NCBI GenBank assembly: GCA_022577435.1
Contig: JAKOON010000012.1
Coordinates: forward strand, 16,229,085-16,293,084
Source: Embiotoca jacksoni
Taxonomy: Eukaryota > Chordata > Actinopteri > Embiotocidae
Length of the DNA stretch: 64,000 nt
Direction: 5' to 3'
Below the pieces are notes generated by a model that was not told where the DNA came from, made no database searches, and was given only the letters and a program-made list of their open reading frames with translations. A program made the position numbers and the translations under genes. This document shows positions 1-12,613 of the stretch, in pieces (the first letter of the stretch is position 1; the number at the start of each line of letters is the position of its first letter).

Positions 1-1415
1 ATGTAAGCATGTTAGCATGCTCGATATGACAACACTAGCATGCTAATGTTTAGCAGGTTTAGTGTGTTTGCGTGCTGAAATGTACCCATTGGCGCTAAAA
101 ACAGTGTGCAGCTAAGGCAGATGGGAATGTCATGTCAGCATATTGAAGTTATTACATGAACTTGAATTTCTGTACCAGCATTCATAACAATCCATTCACG
201 AGTTGGTGAGACATACATTCATTTGAAAAAGTAAGTATATAACAGTTCATATGAGTTTCTTTAGTCTGTGACAAACATGTGGCCAAACAACTTTATCTTT
301 GTTCCATCTGCACATGAATCCATAAAGCCTGGTCTTTGCCTCTATGCTCATTAACAAACCGTAGTTTTGCTCTTATGTTCTTAGGCTCTTATGTTGTTAG
401 GCTTTTTTCCGGCATGCCTTCCATACAGGTCAAATTTTTTGCAATATTTTTGTGATTATAGACACCTGCACTTTGAGACCAACAGTCGCAGGAGTTACCA
501 GCAGACCTTGTGAAGAAATGTCGAGGTTCTTGGAGACTTCTTATTGTTTCAAACTGTCTGCTCTTGGGCTGATGGTTGTTTGAAATCTCCACCACTTGCA
601 GATGGTTTTCTTTAAAAGGTATGATATTTTTTTTTTAAATAATTTGGAGCTCTTTATTAAATCCCTTGCCAAACTCATCGGCATCTACTGTAGGCCTCAG
701 AGGGATCATTTGATCTCGACATGATGACATCACACACCTCGATCGCAAAGAGAACACCAGGCCTTCGATGTCAGAGGATTTAATAAAGCAGGTCCACCTG
801 TCATAGTTAAATTTCACTGAGGTACTTACTTTTTCACATGACTGTATCCGTGTGGACCAAAGTGGAATACAGAGCAAATGTCCTGGGGATATTTGGTAGC
901 TACATAACATGTTAACATATATAACACATAGTAATATCCAATATCCAAATTTTAATTGAATTTTGCCTGAATGTAAAAGCCTGTGCCCGGGTGTGTGGGA
1001 TTGACCTTCCTATAATCTCTGCCTCCTCTTCCATCACTCTCACATGTCTTGTTTGGCAATGGATGCATGGCCTTTCACACACTGACACACTGCCCCCATA
1101 AAAAGCACCATGTGGTGCCGACATCAACACACACATTAAAAGGAGATGATTGTTTATCTATGTAGTAAAACTACGTATAGTACATAGTGGATGTGAAGAA
1201 TTTGCTCCATTTCAAAATGTAAACAAGTGGAAAACCTTTGCTTACTATACCATCACATGTGTTTTTATGGAGTCCTCTAATGTCTTTCAATGGGACGGGG
1301 TCAAAGAGATTTTTCAGTGACAAAATACCTCCATATGAAGGGAACACCAGGGCTTGTAGCAGTCTAAAAGAGGTTTATTTAATGTAGAAGTTGACCTAAA
1401 TATATATGAATGATG

Positions 1416-1474
<59 letters not shown>

Positions 1475-2739
1475 GTATTTAATTCCAAACGCATATCAAT
1501 AGAATCAATAATGTCACTCAATAATATTCAGAAACAAGAAAGAAAACTATAACATCAGCCTTACATGAAAACGTCCTGGTCATCAGAACCACAATATAAT
1601 ATCTTAACTCTTAAAGTTATCTTGGTAAATAGATGGACTACAGCACAGAGCAGATGCACTGTTAAGACTCGAGTCTTTGGGTTCTAGGATGATCCAATAA
1701 CCCTTACTCCCTCCATGCATCGGGTCTACGCTGTTATCAGGAAGCAGAATCCATCTTACCTTCAGAGCACAGGAAGAGACATCTCTCCTCTGATCTCTGT
1801 CCTTACAAAACCGTTCACTCCATTGTGACCACACTTTTTTTCCTGTTACATCTGCAATGTAAGTGTGTGTGTCAATACACTCCCTCTCCCCTACTTTTCT
1901 TACACACACACAGGGTTACATCCCGCTTCTGTGTCTCTGCTGCACTTGACAGGGGAGGGACCGCACAGGCGCACGTGTCCTCTACCGCCATGACACTTGC
2001 ATGTTTCTCTGTAGGAGATTGGATGGTGGTTTCAAAACCAGACAGACATGTGCACTCTGCTTCTGGGAGCTCAGCAATAGGAGGAAGCAGAGGAGGAGGA
2101 GGTCTGACTCCTCCCCTTCCTTTTCCCCTCCCCCAACCAGCAAACGACCTTGTGGTCTGCCCTCCTTTAAACACACAGGCAGCAGAGTGAGTGAGAGGAG
2201 TCCAACTGCTTTTGGCTTCACACTCAGTAGAGTTATATATCATATATAAACACCTCTACTCCTCTCTCCCTGCTTTTCTTTGTTTGTATGGCCTCACTGT
2301 GCCAGCAGTTGCCGTATGATTGTGAACCTACCCGTTTCCTCATCACAGATGGTGTGAATACAATTACGCAACTGAGAAGACCAGTCTGTCAGGTTCAACT
2401 TGGGCAGAGCAAACATGACATTGCAGTTTAGATGTTTTTAGTGTAAAATCAGTTTAAATGGAAACATGCCAAACATATGATGGTTGTTTTTTTTAAATTC
2501 TGAATATGGGTCAGTGCTCCACATTTTCAGTGAGACACATTTGACTGAAAGTCATTAAGTGACTACAGTAATATGCCATAGGTATTCTGCAATTTAAAAC
2601 AATGAACAATGATGGTGACCTATAAACAGCTTAAAATCACCCGAGCTCATGTTAAGCCAAAAGTGTGTAATGTGTCTGTCAATCTGCAAGAGGAATCTGT
2701 GTCAGTGTAACTTTTTACCTCACTAGGCGTAAAACGTAA
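1..2739. other. Intergenic, no gene seen
   Basis: No protein family is recognisable. A (TAA)n run lies at 1413-1470. At 1.9-2.25 kb the composition turns G/C-rich and ends in a TATA-like ATATATAAAC at about 2,240 on the plus strand, but no exon with a start and donor could be tied to it. Confidence 0.5.
1413..1470. repeat. (TAA)n microsatellite
   Basis: About 19 uninterrupted AAT/TAA units. Confidence 0.95.
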
Positions 2740-3110
2740 GGTGTCCTAGAATGAGCACCAAACACAAACGCAAAGTGCCAACCAACAGGAATGTCACCCA
2801 TTGGTTTGTGAACAGCCATAATGAAGTCTCGAGTTTGGATTTTTGGCCGTCGCCATCTTGCTAGTTTGGAGCGGTTTTGAGTCAGAAGTGACCATATTTG
2901 GACGAGCTGGGGAGGAGCAAGCAGCAGATCTGACTCGATCTGTTTGGAAGCTCAACGATACTACGTACCGCCCACCGATAGCCGTAACCTGACTGCACTA
3001 CAGGCCTGTCAATTAAATGAAACACCCCCAAAAACTCTGCTTTTTGAAGCTTGTTTTTTTTTTTTTTTTTTATTAATGACGGGCTTATTTTCGGATGGGC
3101 TGCCAGAAAA
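2740..3110. repeat. Dispersed teleost repeat
   Basis: The core reads GGCCGTCGCCATCTTGCTAG and GAAGTGACCATATTTGGACG, followed by a CCTGTCAATTAAATGAAACA stretch. I remember this word series from high-copy non-autonomous elements in many teleosts. The ends are approximate. Confidence 0.5.
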
Positions 3111-4690
3111 CTAATTAGAAGGAGTGATTTTAGCTAACAAAACTAAAATAACTTAAAAATGATTCACTTCAAATTTCATGAGAAGTTGAATGGGAGTCTA
3201 TTTGTTGTTCTCACCAAATACACCAGGATGTCCTTCTGCAAGCTCACAAATTAATCAAAGCAGTCCCCTTTGTCAAAGTTGTCAGCTACAAGTAGGAAGC
3301 TGGGAACAGCTTAGCCAAGGCTGAATGTAAGACACATTTTATGTTACAGATAAGATTATTCTCCTGTTGGCACACTGTATTAAAAAATAGATATTAAAAC
3401 TGAGTTTATGCTGCCTTTATCTCATCATGAAATTAAAAGCTTAAAACAGGTCAAATCAAATTGCTTAACTAAAGTCATCTCAGAAGATTGCATTAGAATA
3501 TCAAATTTGGTTTGGATTCAAATTATACAGTTTAGTTCTTACAGATAAACACGGGGTTCGATGACAACATTTGTTAACGTCAGGTCAAAATCTGTGAGAG
3601 TGTTGTAGAAATCTACAAAATCTATCTTTGGCTGTAATAAATAAAATCATTTCTTGTTATTTAGTTTTTCTAAAATCCAAATTTGTAACAAAATTCCTCG
3701 TTATAAGATTACCTAACCAAACACAATAAACCATGTAAGCTGCTTACATTAAATCTATTAATTATTCTTTATTACACTTTAGACACACCACCTACCTGCT
3801 TGTGGGAACTGAAGCACACAGTTGGTTTTGATGTGAGGTTACACAAGTGCAGCGTTGTTGAGGTGTTGCTCCGCTCAGATATTTAATGGCTCTGCAGCCT
3901 TCTGATGTTACTGTCTGTAGAGTATGCATGCACAGTGAGCCCAAGGGCTTTGTACTTTACTAGTCTGGATCTCTGAATCCGTGTCATGTGACTGTTGAGG
4001 GCTGAGCCAGGGGTTCAGTTTGGGAACCAAAATCCTCAGCAGTAAAAGTAGGTGGATGAAGGGAATGAGGACAGATGGAGGAAAGAAACGAGGGAGGGAG
4101 GATGTGGCTCAAATGTTGGTGTAAGATAAGAAGAAAGGAGTGGATGAAAGCCTGTCTACAATATTATTACATAGAACATAGTACTCGTCGTTTACTCAGA
4201 GCGAATGCAGGCAGCCTAGCCAACCAGAAGATGACTACGGACAGCTTTCTCAGTGGGTGTTGGGTCAGGGTCAGTTTGGCTTTTGTTCAGCACAAATTCC
4301 AGCTCAAATGAATGACCCCTGTTGAGCACCAACTTCACTGGATGGCATTTCATTGGAGTGCCCTTGCACCCACCTCTGCTCTGCCTGGAACTACATGTTC
4401 CCTTCCCAAGTACCAGCATGACTGTGAGATTTGGGATTCCAGCAACTGCTGCGTTTCTAATGAATTTGCTGTCGATATCAATTAAACTTCTGTTCTTTCT
4501 TGTCCCCACAATTTTTCTCTATTTCATACAAGAAAACAGCTGCTTGTTCTGTTTTGCTGGTAACAAATTAGATTACAGAAATGTAACAGCAGGGCACATT
4601 TTCCAGAGTAAGTGGTCTTGTGAATGGCTTTTTATATGTGCAGTAAATCTTAAACATAATGTGTTAATAATTGCACATTTTTGTTCACAA
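3111..4690. other. Intergenic, no gene seen
   Basis: AT-rich sequence with only short open frames and no recognisable domain, RNA gene or repeat. Confidence 0.5.
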
Positions 4691-4905
4691 CCCAGTCCCA
4701 ACTTTTTTTGTGACGTGTGCTGGCATCAATTCAAAAATAAGCATATATCTTTCATTAAAAAAATAAAATGTCTTTGTTTCAAGATTTGTTATGTTGTCTT
4801 TGGTCTATCTGCAATTAAATACAGGTTTACATAATATACAAATCATTACATTTTGTTTTTATTTACATTTTACGCAGCATCCCTACTTTTTTGGGAATTG
4901 TTATC
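4691..4905. repeat. Dispersed teleost DNA-transposon fragment
   Basis: The block opens with CAGTCCCAACTTTTTTTGTG and closes with CATCCCTACTTTTTTGGGAA. Between them are ATCAATTCAAAAATAAGCAT and CAATTAAATACAGGTTTACA. This is the layout of a very common teleost element end, here with substitutions typical of an old copy. Confidence 0.6.
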
Positions 4906-6630
4906 CACTGCAGCATGTTTGCTATCCTACAGGAAAAATACATCAGTTTTCCTCATGGGGCACATATAATAACATGGGGAAAATATGTGGAAGAGTTTTC
5001 ACATTGTAATCTACACGAGTATCACATTACATCATGAACATTTTCCAAAACACGTTTCAATGGCCAAAATACACACATATCAGAATCACGTGTGTATGTC
5101 GTCACGTTATCATATGACTTTTTACACACGTGTAATTCATGTGGTTTTTCTGTAAGGCAACATGGCAAATTTTGATGTCTGTCCCCATGTGACCAATCTG
5201 CCATACAATTCTATAAAAGTCCTTATTCATTAATCAATCAATCAATTAGCAATCTTGTTTGCTGACATGGCAATGCTCCTATCTCTGGTTTTAAATGTTG
5301 TGTTTTGGGACTGAAGCGTGACCACAAAAGGAACCTCAAATTGCATTGAAGCTAACTTGGTGAGTCTGAGTGTCAATTTTTTTTTTTTATTGTGATGCAA
5401 CATCACAGATACAAACTCTACGGTCTTCACAACTATGTGAGATTGTATTTTATGAGAGTCATTAACGCATCATCAAATGAATGAATACCTTTTGAGAGAA
5501 TCGTGTCCAACCCTCCAGTAGACATTTGCAGACCTGAAGAGTTCATATTTTCTTTTTCCGACGTACCTAATGACCTAACGAATGATGAGTGAGCAGTAAT
5601 AAACACATTGTACACATCGTGAAAAGATCCAAATCATTAAAGATAAGTTGGCTGTTCAGTTCAGATGTTTTCTGCTGATTTTATGACCTCTCTGGTCTGC
5701 TAAACTAAATGTGTTTTTATTATTGTGAGCCGAAGACACTGATGTCCAGCCACAGGACATGTGAAATAGACCTCAGGACTCTGGACGTACAGGGAACTTC
5801 AGTGACTTGGAGTCAGGGCGAATATTTGTGGAGAAACACAATACTCTGCTTTCTTTCTCAAAACTGCTGGGGCTCCACATTTAAACAAATATGTCTGTGT
5901 TTTGGTACTGCTTGTACTGTGTGAGTGAGTCTGAAAGATTCATGTGTTAGATATCAACAGGAGGTCAGTGTGAGCTGAGGAGCTGCTGATAAGATTTATT
6001 TCATTGCATACTTTATCATTAAATAAGAGTGAAGAGCATGCACACCTGACCTTCAGCCTCATTCTGTTTGCTACTGTGACTGGTCTCACAGCCTTTCAGC
6101 TTACTATTTGGATATTTACTTATCAGACTGTCACTATCATGTTGTGGAGCATCACAGACTAAACTTAACGACAAATTGGTTTTAGAATTTCATAGCAGCC
6201 TCTTTGAGTGCAAAGTTGCATCACTGTGTTGTAAGGAAATATTTAGATTATTTGGATCGTGATCATTACCTCTAATCTGAGCAGAAATACTGATTTAGTT
6301 GTGTTCCTGGTGAAAGTTGCAGCAGTTACTATCTTTACAGTAATAGTGAATTAAATGATAGACTTTAATGGTGAAAGGTAGAGGTGCAAATCCACACAGA
6401 ATTATTAGCTGTGCAGTTCCCTCCTACACGGCAGGATTTCATCTTTTTGTCTAACTCTCGCAGCATTGTTCCCAACAGCATCAGGCAATATATGGTTTTG
6501 CTGTGGCTGTTTTCAGATTGCAGATCTTAGTGTAACCCTGAACTGAGGACAGACTGCCTGGATGCTACAGTGACTCACTACTGCCTCCTCATGCACAAAG
6601 TGGTATTACAAGATGGGAATTATGTTAATT
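4906..6630. other. Intergenic, no gene seen
   Basis: Single-copy-looking AT-rich sequence. No exon, RNA gene or clear repeat was found. Confidence 0.5.
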
Positions 6631-6639
6631 CATAAGGAA

Positions 6640-7520
6640 GCGTTTCACCAAAAAAAAAAAAAAAGAGAGACAGTTTATCTCGTAATTATGACTTAAAATC
6701 TCATAATTACGTGATCTAGATCTCGTACGAGAAAAGTTAAGGTGTATGGTAAAGTTAAAAAGATATTGGCAGATTTGAACTTCCCGACAAAATAACAGAA
6801 CACCTAAACTTTTGTCAAAACCCAAATGAAGGCCCTTCTCAGAGCTGGCAAAATTACATTGGCCTTTTTGCACAGCCGGCTGGGAGACAAGTGGACAGGG
6901 ACCGTCTGAAAAGTGCAACACTGAAAAGAAATGCTACTCACTCAGAGTAGTGACACATAAATCAAATTACCTATATAGAAAGTATGATTTTCCCTAATTC
7001 TGAGGAGTTTTAAATAGGAAAAATATTAAATAACTTCTGTCATTTTCCTTGTCATATCTCCAAAATCACTCAACAATAGTCTCCTGTTGGTTATAGACTA
7101 GGCTACTGCAACTCTTAGTTTATGCCTTTGTATAGCTTCGGTCTTATTCAATTGTAGTGTCACCAAAATCACTTCTCACTGATGAAGACGTAAATTGAAC
7201 ACTTTTGGAGCATTTCTTTTCTTTTCATTGGTGCACTTTGCAATCGGTCCCTGCCCAGTCTATCAGCCGGCTAAGAGGCCAATGTAATTTCTCCAGCTTC
7301 AAGGAGAGCTTCTTTTATTGAACTACACCTTCCTGCAAGTAGGAAAAAAAAAAAAAATCGTCAAATTTGAGTTTTTGATTCAGTAGGTTTGAATCTGCCA
7401 ATATCTTTCTAACGTTACAGTACTAGCCAACGTCAGCGCCATGAGGCTACACCTTAAGTTGTCTCATAAATAAGATATCCAGATCGTATACTTGTTATGT
7501 AATTGCAATGCTCTTCCGTA
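6640..7520. repeat. Large imperfect inverted repeat (foldback element)
   Basis: The arm at about 6,660-6,935 matches the reverse complement of the arm at about 7,215-7,505. Shared words, in the same order, include GTTAAGGTGTA, AAGATATTGGCAGATT, AAATTACATTGGCC, AGCCGGCTG and CAGGGACCG followed by AAAGTGCA. The arms are about 280 bases each, separated by about 280 bases. The outer part carries TAATTATGAG/CTCATAATTACG words typical of teleost miniature elements. Confidence 0.75.
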
Positions 7521-7949
7521 GTTTCAGAGAAAATCGTGGGTTCTTCTTTTTTCGTGGCACGGGACAAAAGAGTTTGCTCACATCTGTAATTGATCTCAAT
7601 ACTTTCTCCACCAGTGATGACTAAAGACCTGCGAAAGTAAAAACATTTTCATCCGTTTCAGCTGTACTTTGTGTTTAGTGCCTATTTGCACATGTTAACA
7701 TGCAAACACATGAAACTAAAATGGAAAACATTATACCTGCTGAACATCAGCATAATAGGATCGCCGTTATGAGCATGTTAGAACATAATTTAATTAGTTA
7801 TATAAAAGGTTTGGTACAAAAATCTTTATGATACAACTTCAATCCTGTTCAAGCTCAATAAAAAAAAAAATTCAAAATCATTTACAAAGATGTAGAACAA
7901 GCAATGATATGTGTTAGTTTTATTCGTTTTTATTTTTGGTTTAATTTTT

Positions 7950-9433
7950 TGGGGGGAAGGGTCCTGGGTGACGAGGATAGCAGAAAGGGTGGGTTTTGGG
8001 GAAGAAGAGGGGTGCGGGTGAGAGGAAAGGGAGTAAAATGGAAGTATAGGGGAGAGAAAGAGAGGAAAGAGAGTTTAAGGGGAAGGATAGAGGAGACTAA
8101 CAGAGGAAAGGGAGTATTAGGGGAAGGATAGGGGAGACTAAGAGGAAAAAGAGTATTATGAGAAGGATAGGGGAGACTAAAAAAGAAAAAGGATTATTAT
8201 GGGAAGGAAAGGGGAGACAGAGAGGAAGAGGAGTATTAGGGGAAGGATAGGGGAGACTGACAAAGGAAAGACAGTATTAGGGAAATGATAGGGGAGAAAA
8301 AAAAGAGGAAAGAAAGTATTATGGGAAGGATAGGGGAGACTAACAAAGGAAAGTGAGTATAAGGGAAAGGACAGGGAAGAATAAAAGGAAATAAATTAAT
8401 AGGGGAAAGGATAGGGGAGACGAACATAGGAAAGAAAGTATTAGGGAAGGATAAGGGAGACTAACGGGAAAGAAATTACAAGGGAATGGATAGGGGAGAC
8501 TAACAGTGGAAAGAATGTACTAGGAGAAAGATAAGTAAGACTAATAGTGGAAAGAGATTATTAGGGGGAGGAAAGGGGAGACTAAAACAGGTAAGAGAGT
8601 ATTAGGGGAAGGATAGGGGAGACTAACAAAGGAAAGGGATTGTTAGGGGAAGGGTAGGGGAGATTAACACAGGAAAGAGAGTATTAGAGGAAGATAGGAG
8701 TAACTAAAAGAGGTAAGAGAGTATTAGGGGGAGGATAGGGGAGACTAAGAGAGGAAAAAGAGTATTTTGAGAAGGATAGGGGAGACTATAAAAGAAAAAG
8801 GATTATTATGGGAAGGAAAGGGGAGACAGAGAGGAAGAGGAGTATTAGGGGAACATAGGGGAAACTAAAAGAGGTGAGAGTATTAGGGGAAGGATAGGGG
8901 AGACTGACAAAGGAAAAGGATTATTAGGGGAAGGATAGGGGATACTAACAGTCAAAAGGGATTATTATGGGAAGGATATGGGTGACTCAGAGAGAAAGAG
9001 GAGTATTAGGGGAAACTAACAGATGTGAGAGTATAAGGAGAAGGATAGGGGAGACTGACAAAGGAAAGGGAGTATTAGGGGAAGGATAGGGGAGACTAAA
9101 AGAGGAAAGGGAGTATTAGGGGAAGGAGAGGGGAGACTAACACAGGAAAGAGTATTAGGGGAGAAAGGGGGAGACTAACAGATGTGAGAGTATAAGGAGA
9201 AGGATAGGGGAGACTAAGAAAGGAAAATGATTATTAGGGGAACAGTAGGGTAGACTAAAATAAGAAAGGAATTATTAGGGGAAGAACAGTGGAGACTGAC
9301 AAAGGGAAGAGAGTATTAGGGAAAGGATAGTGGAGAATAAAAGAGGATTGAAAATATCATGGGAAGGATAGGGAAGACTAACAGAGGAAAGAGAGTATTA
9401 GAGGAATAATAGGGGAGACTAAGAGAGGAAAGG
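7950..9433. repeat. Purine-rich minisatellite, about 41-bp unit
   Basis: About 35 diverged copies of a unit such as GGGGAAGGATAGGGGAGACT followed by AACAAAGGAAAGGGAGTATTA stand in tandem. The plus strand is almost only A and G over nearly 1.5 kb. The open frames within it are artefacts of the repeat. Confidence 0.92.
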
Positions 9434-9469
9434 TGGCTTTCTGTTGTCAAGCCTTAGCTGAATAATCAG

Positions 9470-10165
9470 CCACCTCCTCGTCCTCTTTCAGATCTCCCTT
9501 TTATTTCTTCTTCTCCTCTCTTGCTTGCCTTTCTCGTTCTTTTCCTTCCTTGCTCATCTTTCTCCCTCTGCACCTTTTTTTCTGTTCTGTCCTTCCTCTT
9601 TTCTTCAGCTTTCTTTTTTATCCAGTTTTGCTTTCATGTCTTTTTCCTTCTCAGCTTGTGATTTCTGTTGTCTCCTTCCTTCCCTCTTTTACTTTCTGAA
9701 CGAGCTCCTTCCTCTCCTCTCTTACTTTTTTTTAAGATCCCTCCTCTCTAGTTTACCTTCTTTCATGATCTCTTCCTGTTCAGCCTCCAACTCCTGATAT
9801 ATCGTCTGTTTCTTTGTTCGCCTTCACAACGTCTTTATTCTTGTCTTGTTTTTTGTCTCCAGTTTTTTGGTGCCTCCTGTTTTAATCTCGACCGCTTTCA
9901 TTTCTTTTTTTTTTTGTCCATTTCATCAATCTCCTCCACTTTTTCAGTTGTCTCCTCAATTCTTTTCCTCTGGCACTTGCAGGTCTTTATTGTTGTCTTT
10001 AAAGTCGCTGTTTGTCGTTTTACTTTTATTTCCTCAGTTTCTGAAGAAACCAAAATCTCAATTTATTTTTTCTCCTCCTCGTTTTATTTTTTATTCTCCT
10101 CCAACTTGCTCTTTTCCTCTTCAGTTTCTGTATTCTTGTCCTGTTCTTTCTGTCATTCTGCAGAT
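9470..10165. repeat. Pyrimidine-rich low-complexity tract
   Basis: Directly after the purine-rich minisatellite the plus strand becomes mainly C and T for about 0.7 kb (for example CTTCTTCTCCTCTCTTGCTT). The Phe/Ser/Leu-rich frames seen here reflect this composition and no domain is present. Confidence 0.7.
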
Positions 10166-10639
10166 GATGTGAAGCACAATAATCTGGGCCTTGTAACTAT
10201 TGTCGCAACATCCAAGAACATTAATATATGTTTCTAATACATGTGACTCGTCTGTCTGCACAATCTCTGCATATTTCATCAATTTTTTTCCCAATAAACT
10301 TTAATTATTACTGTATATGAGGCTTTCACTTTGAGTTTGTACAACATTATGGAACATATTTTCATTCATTTAATTTCATATATTTATCAGGGACAAATAA
10401 AAAGCATGATCAACAGAAAAAAACCCTGTATAGTTTCATCTGCTTGTTGAAAGACAACCTAAAATAAGAATAAAATGGTAGTTAACATAATTAATAAACA
10501 CAAGCTAATACAGCCACCAATCAAACCGTGTCAAAACATAATTAGGAGGAATTACCAACAATCCATAATAAGTGAACATTTGTCTTTTGTGTTTGATTTG
10601 ACGAACACAGCACTATGTACGGTTAATAATCATAATAAA
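10166..10639. other. Intergenic, possible 3' end on the plus strand
   Basis: A plus-strand AATAAA lies at about 10,293 after TTTTTTCCC. No upstream plus-strand exon is supported, so this may be chance. The tail gene's 3' end probably lies just to the right. Confidence 0.35.
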
Positions 10640-12613
10640 GTTTTAATTTTATTACAAAAAAGATTTATTTTTTATACAAGTGGACGTAAAATTATTAGTG
10701 ACTTTCATCTACAGTTTCCCTAAATTAGACATCAGAATGAGTGCTGGGTATAGAAACATTTAGAGTACAGAAAGATCAGGATGCATAGCAATAGAAGTGA
10801 AATCTGGCTGTTGTATTTTTACAGTACATTAAATTATCAACCTTCATATTCAAACATGAGGCAAAGAGGAAAAGGTACTTCATCATGTAGAAACAGTTTG
10901 GACTTTAAAAATTCCTTTTGACAGCTGCATAGACCAAATGCAATTACGAACATAAGCGACTGTCTTCAACCTCAGGAAGATCGAGTACGAAGGGACATGT
11001 ACAAATATATCTGAAAACATATTCTGATGTGTTAATTGGTCTATAATGAATCCAGGCAGTAAGAGCCAGGCGCAGTGCAACACTGGTCAGCCTGCGCAAG
11101 AAGCTGCAGTTGCTTCTTTGTCAAAAAAATGGAGTTCACCTTTTTTTTTTTTTACTACAGCAAAGCATAATAGTGTTTTCAGGATCATGGGTGACCTCGG
11201 AGGAAACTAATGTTATATGTTTCCTTAAAAAAAACGTTAAAAGTGGAGTAACAAAGTTAAGAAAGGTATGAAAGTTTATGATTTGATTGGAGATCAAATA
11301 AATCCAAACTCCAGCAGAAAAATGAAGAAAAAAAAAGTACTGCTTCTGTTAAAAAAAATGAAGGAAAAGGAAGAAAACTGAAAGATTCAACTGAAAGAAG
11401 TACTCTGTTCAACCATACAGTCCGACCTCTAGTGCATTCTCATCAATCACTATTGTAAAAAGTCTTCATTTTTATGAAACGCAAACTAAAATCATAATTT
11501 GTGTTTCCAAATTAATTCTCTTGCTCATGACAACTGCCAAATTTCCTGCTTAGCAAACAAACAGACAACATATTTTACAGTAGTGGGACACAGAAAAGTG
11601 CATATTCATGAAAAGAATGTGCTAAAAGAAACTTTGCTAGGAAGTTGAGTGTTATAAAGAAAACAACACATCTACATGTTCACAGTAATGTTCCATAGAA
11701 ATACATACACCAAAAGGCAAAATCAGTCCTGAGAAAATAATCTCTACAAATCAACAATGACCTGTCGTATTTCAGTGCATTGTTCCTCACACAATCTCCA
11801 GTGTTTAAAACAGCCTCACAATAAAGAATAAAAATACATCATGATTTGAAAACATGGTGTCAAAATCAGACAAAAATCCGCGTGGCCCTGCCAACGATAT
11901 CATCTTCATAAAAACAAAACTATCACAAAGCTGAAGGTCAGCGTACTGCACCCTTCATGTAGGTATGGTTTTGGTACATGGATTTATTTGGACACTCGGT
12001 AGGACAGTCAGACACCATCTATGAGTGTGTTCCAGCGGTATGACACTTAAAAAAAAAAAAATCAGTTACGCCACAGCATCAGTGCCGGTTCCTGGTATCG
12101 TCTCACTCGGCTCATCTTTACAACCATAAAAGAAGAGAAAGATTGAAACTAAAGCAAAAAGCAAATCTGACTCAAGCAAGGCTCTGGCTACCATGCAGTA
12201 AGTATCCATGCAGAACGTCCTACTCTCTACGCAATCAGATATTAATGTAGGAAATGCAAGAGGGGACAGAAAAACTCTTTGTCTTGCATCTGGACTGACC
12301 CCTCACTGTCCACACAAAGACATTATCCTCACGTGGATTTCTCAAAGCTACAAACCCTTCAGCATCACCTCTGCATCCTACAGTTTCTGCTGATCACATG
12401 TGGCAAACTGCATTGTTTTTTCGGCCCCTCCATCACTTCTGCTTGTCACTCTGAGTCGGGAACCCGAGGCTGTGGTTGGGTTGAGTGCTGCAGCAAACGT
12501 ATGGTGCTCAGAGGCAGGGGTTATCATGTGGGCAACTTCTCAGTTTCTTCTAGAGGGTGCAAAAGAATAATAATAAAAAAAAAAACAGTGCAGTTAACTC
12601 ACCATATCAAGTT
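10640..12613 (-). other. Probable 3' UTR of the tail gene
   Basis: After the TAG at 12614 the minus strand has no long frame. The region is AT-rich, with minus-strand AATAAA hexamers near 11,968 and clustered near 10,640-10,675. The cluster is taken as the likely polyadenylation site, giving a 3' UTR of about 2 kb. This is inferred from sequence composition only. Confidence 0.4.

Noticed and set aside
1825..2250. Overlapping open frames on both strands and a TATA-like box at about 2.24 kb
   Set aside because: The frames are products of G/C-rich, Pro-coding composition. No first exon with start and donor follows the TATA-like site.
9525..10237. Phe/Ser/Leu-rich plus-strand frames resembling membrane segments
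   Set aside because: They result from the pyrimidine-rich tract and have no stable codon pattern or domain.
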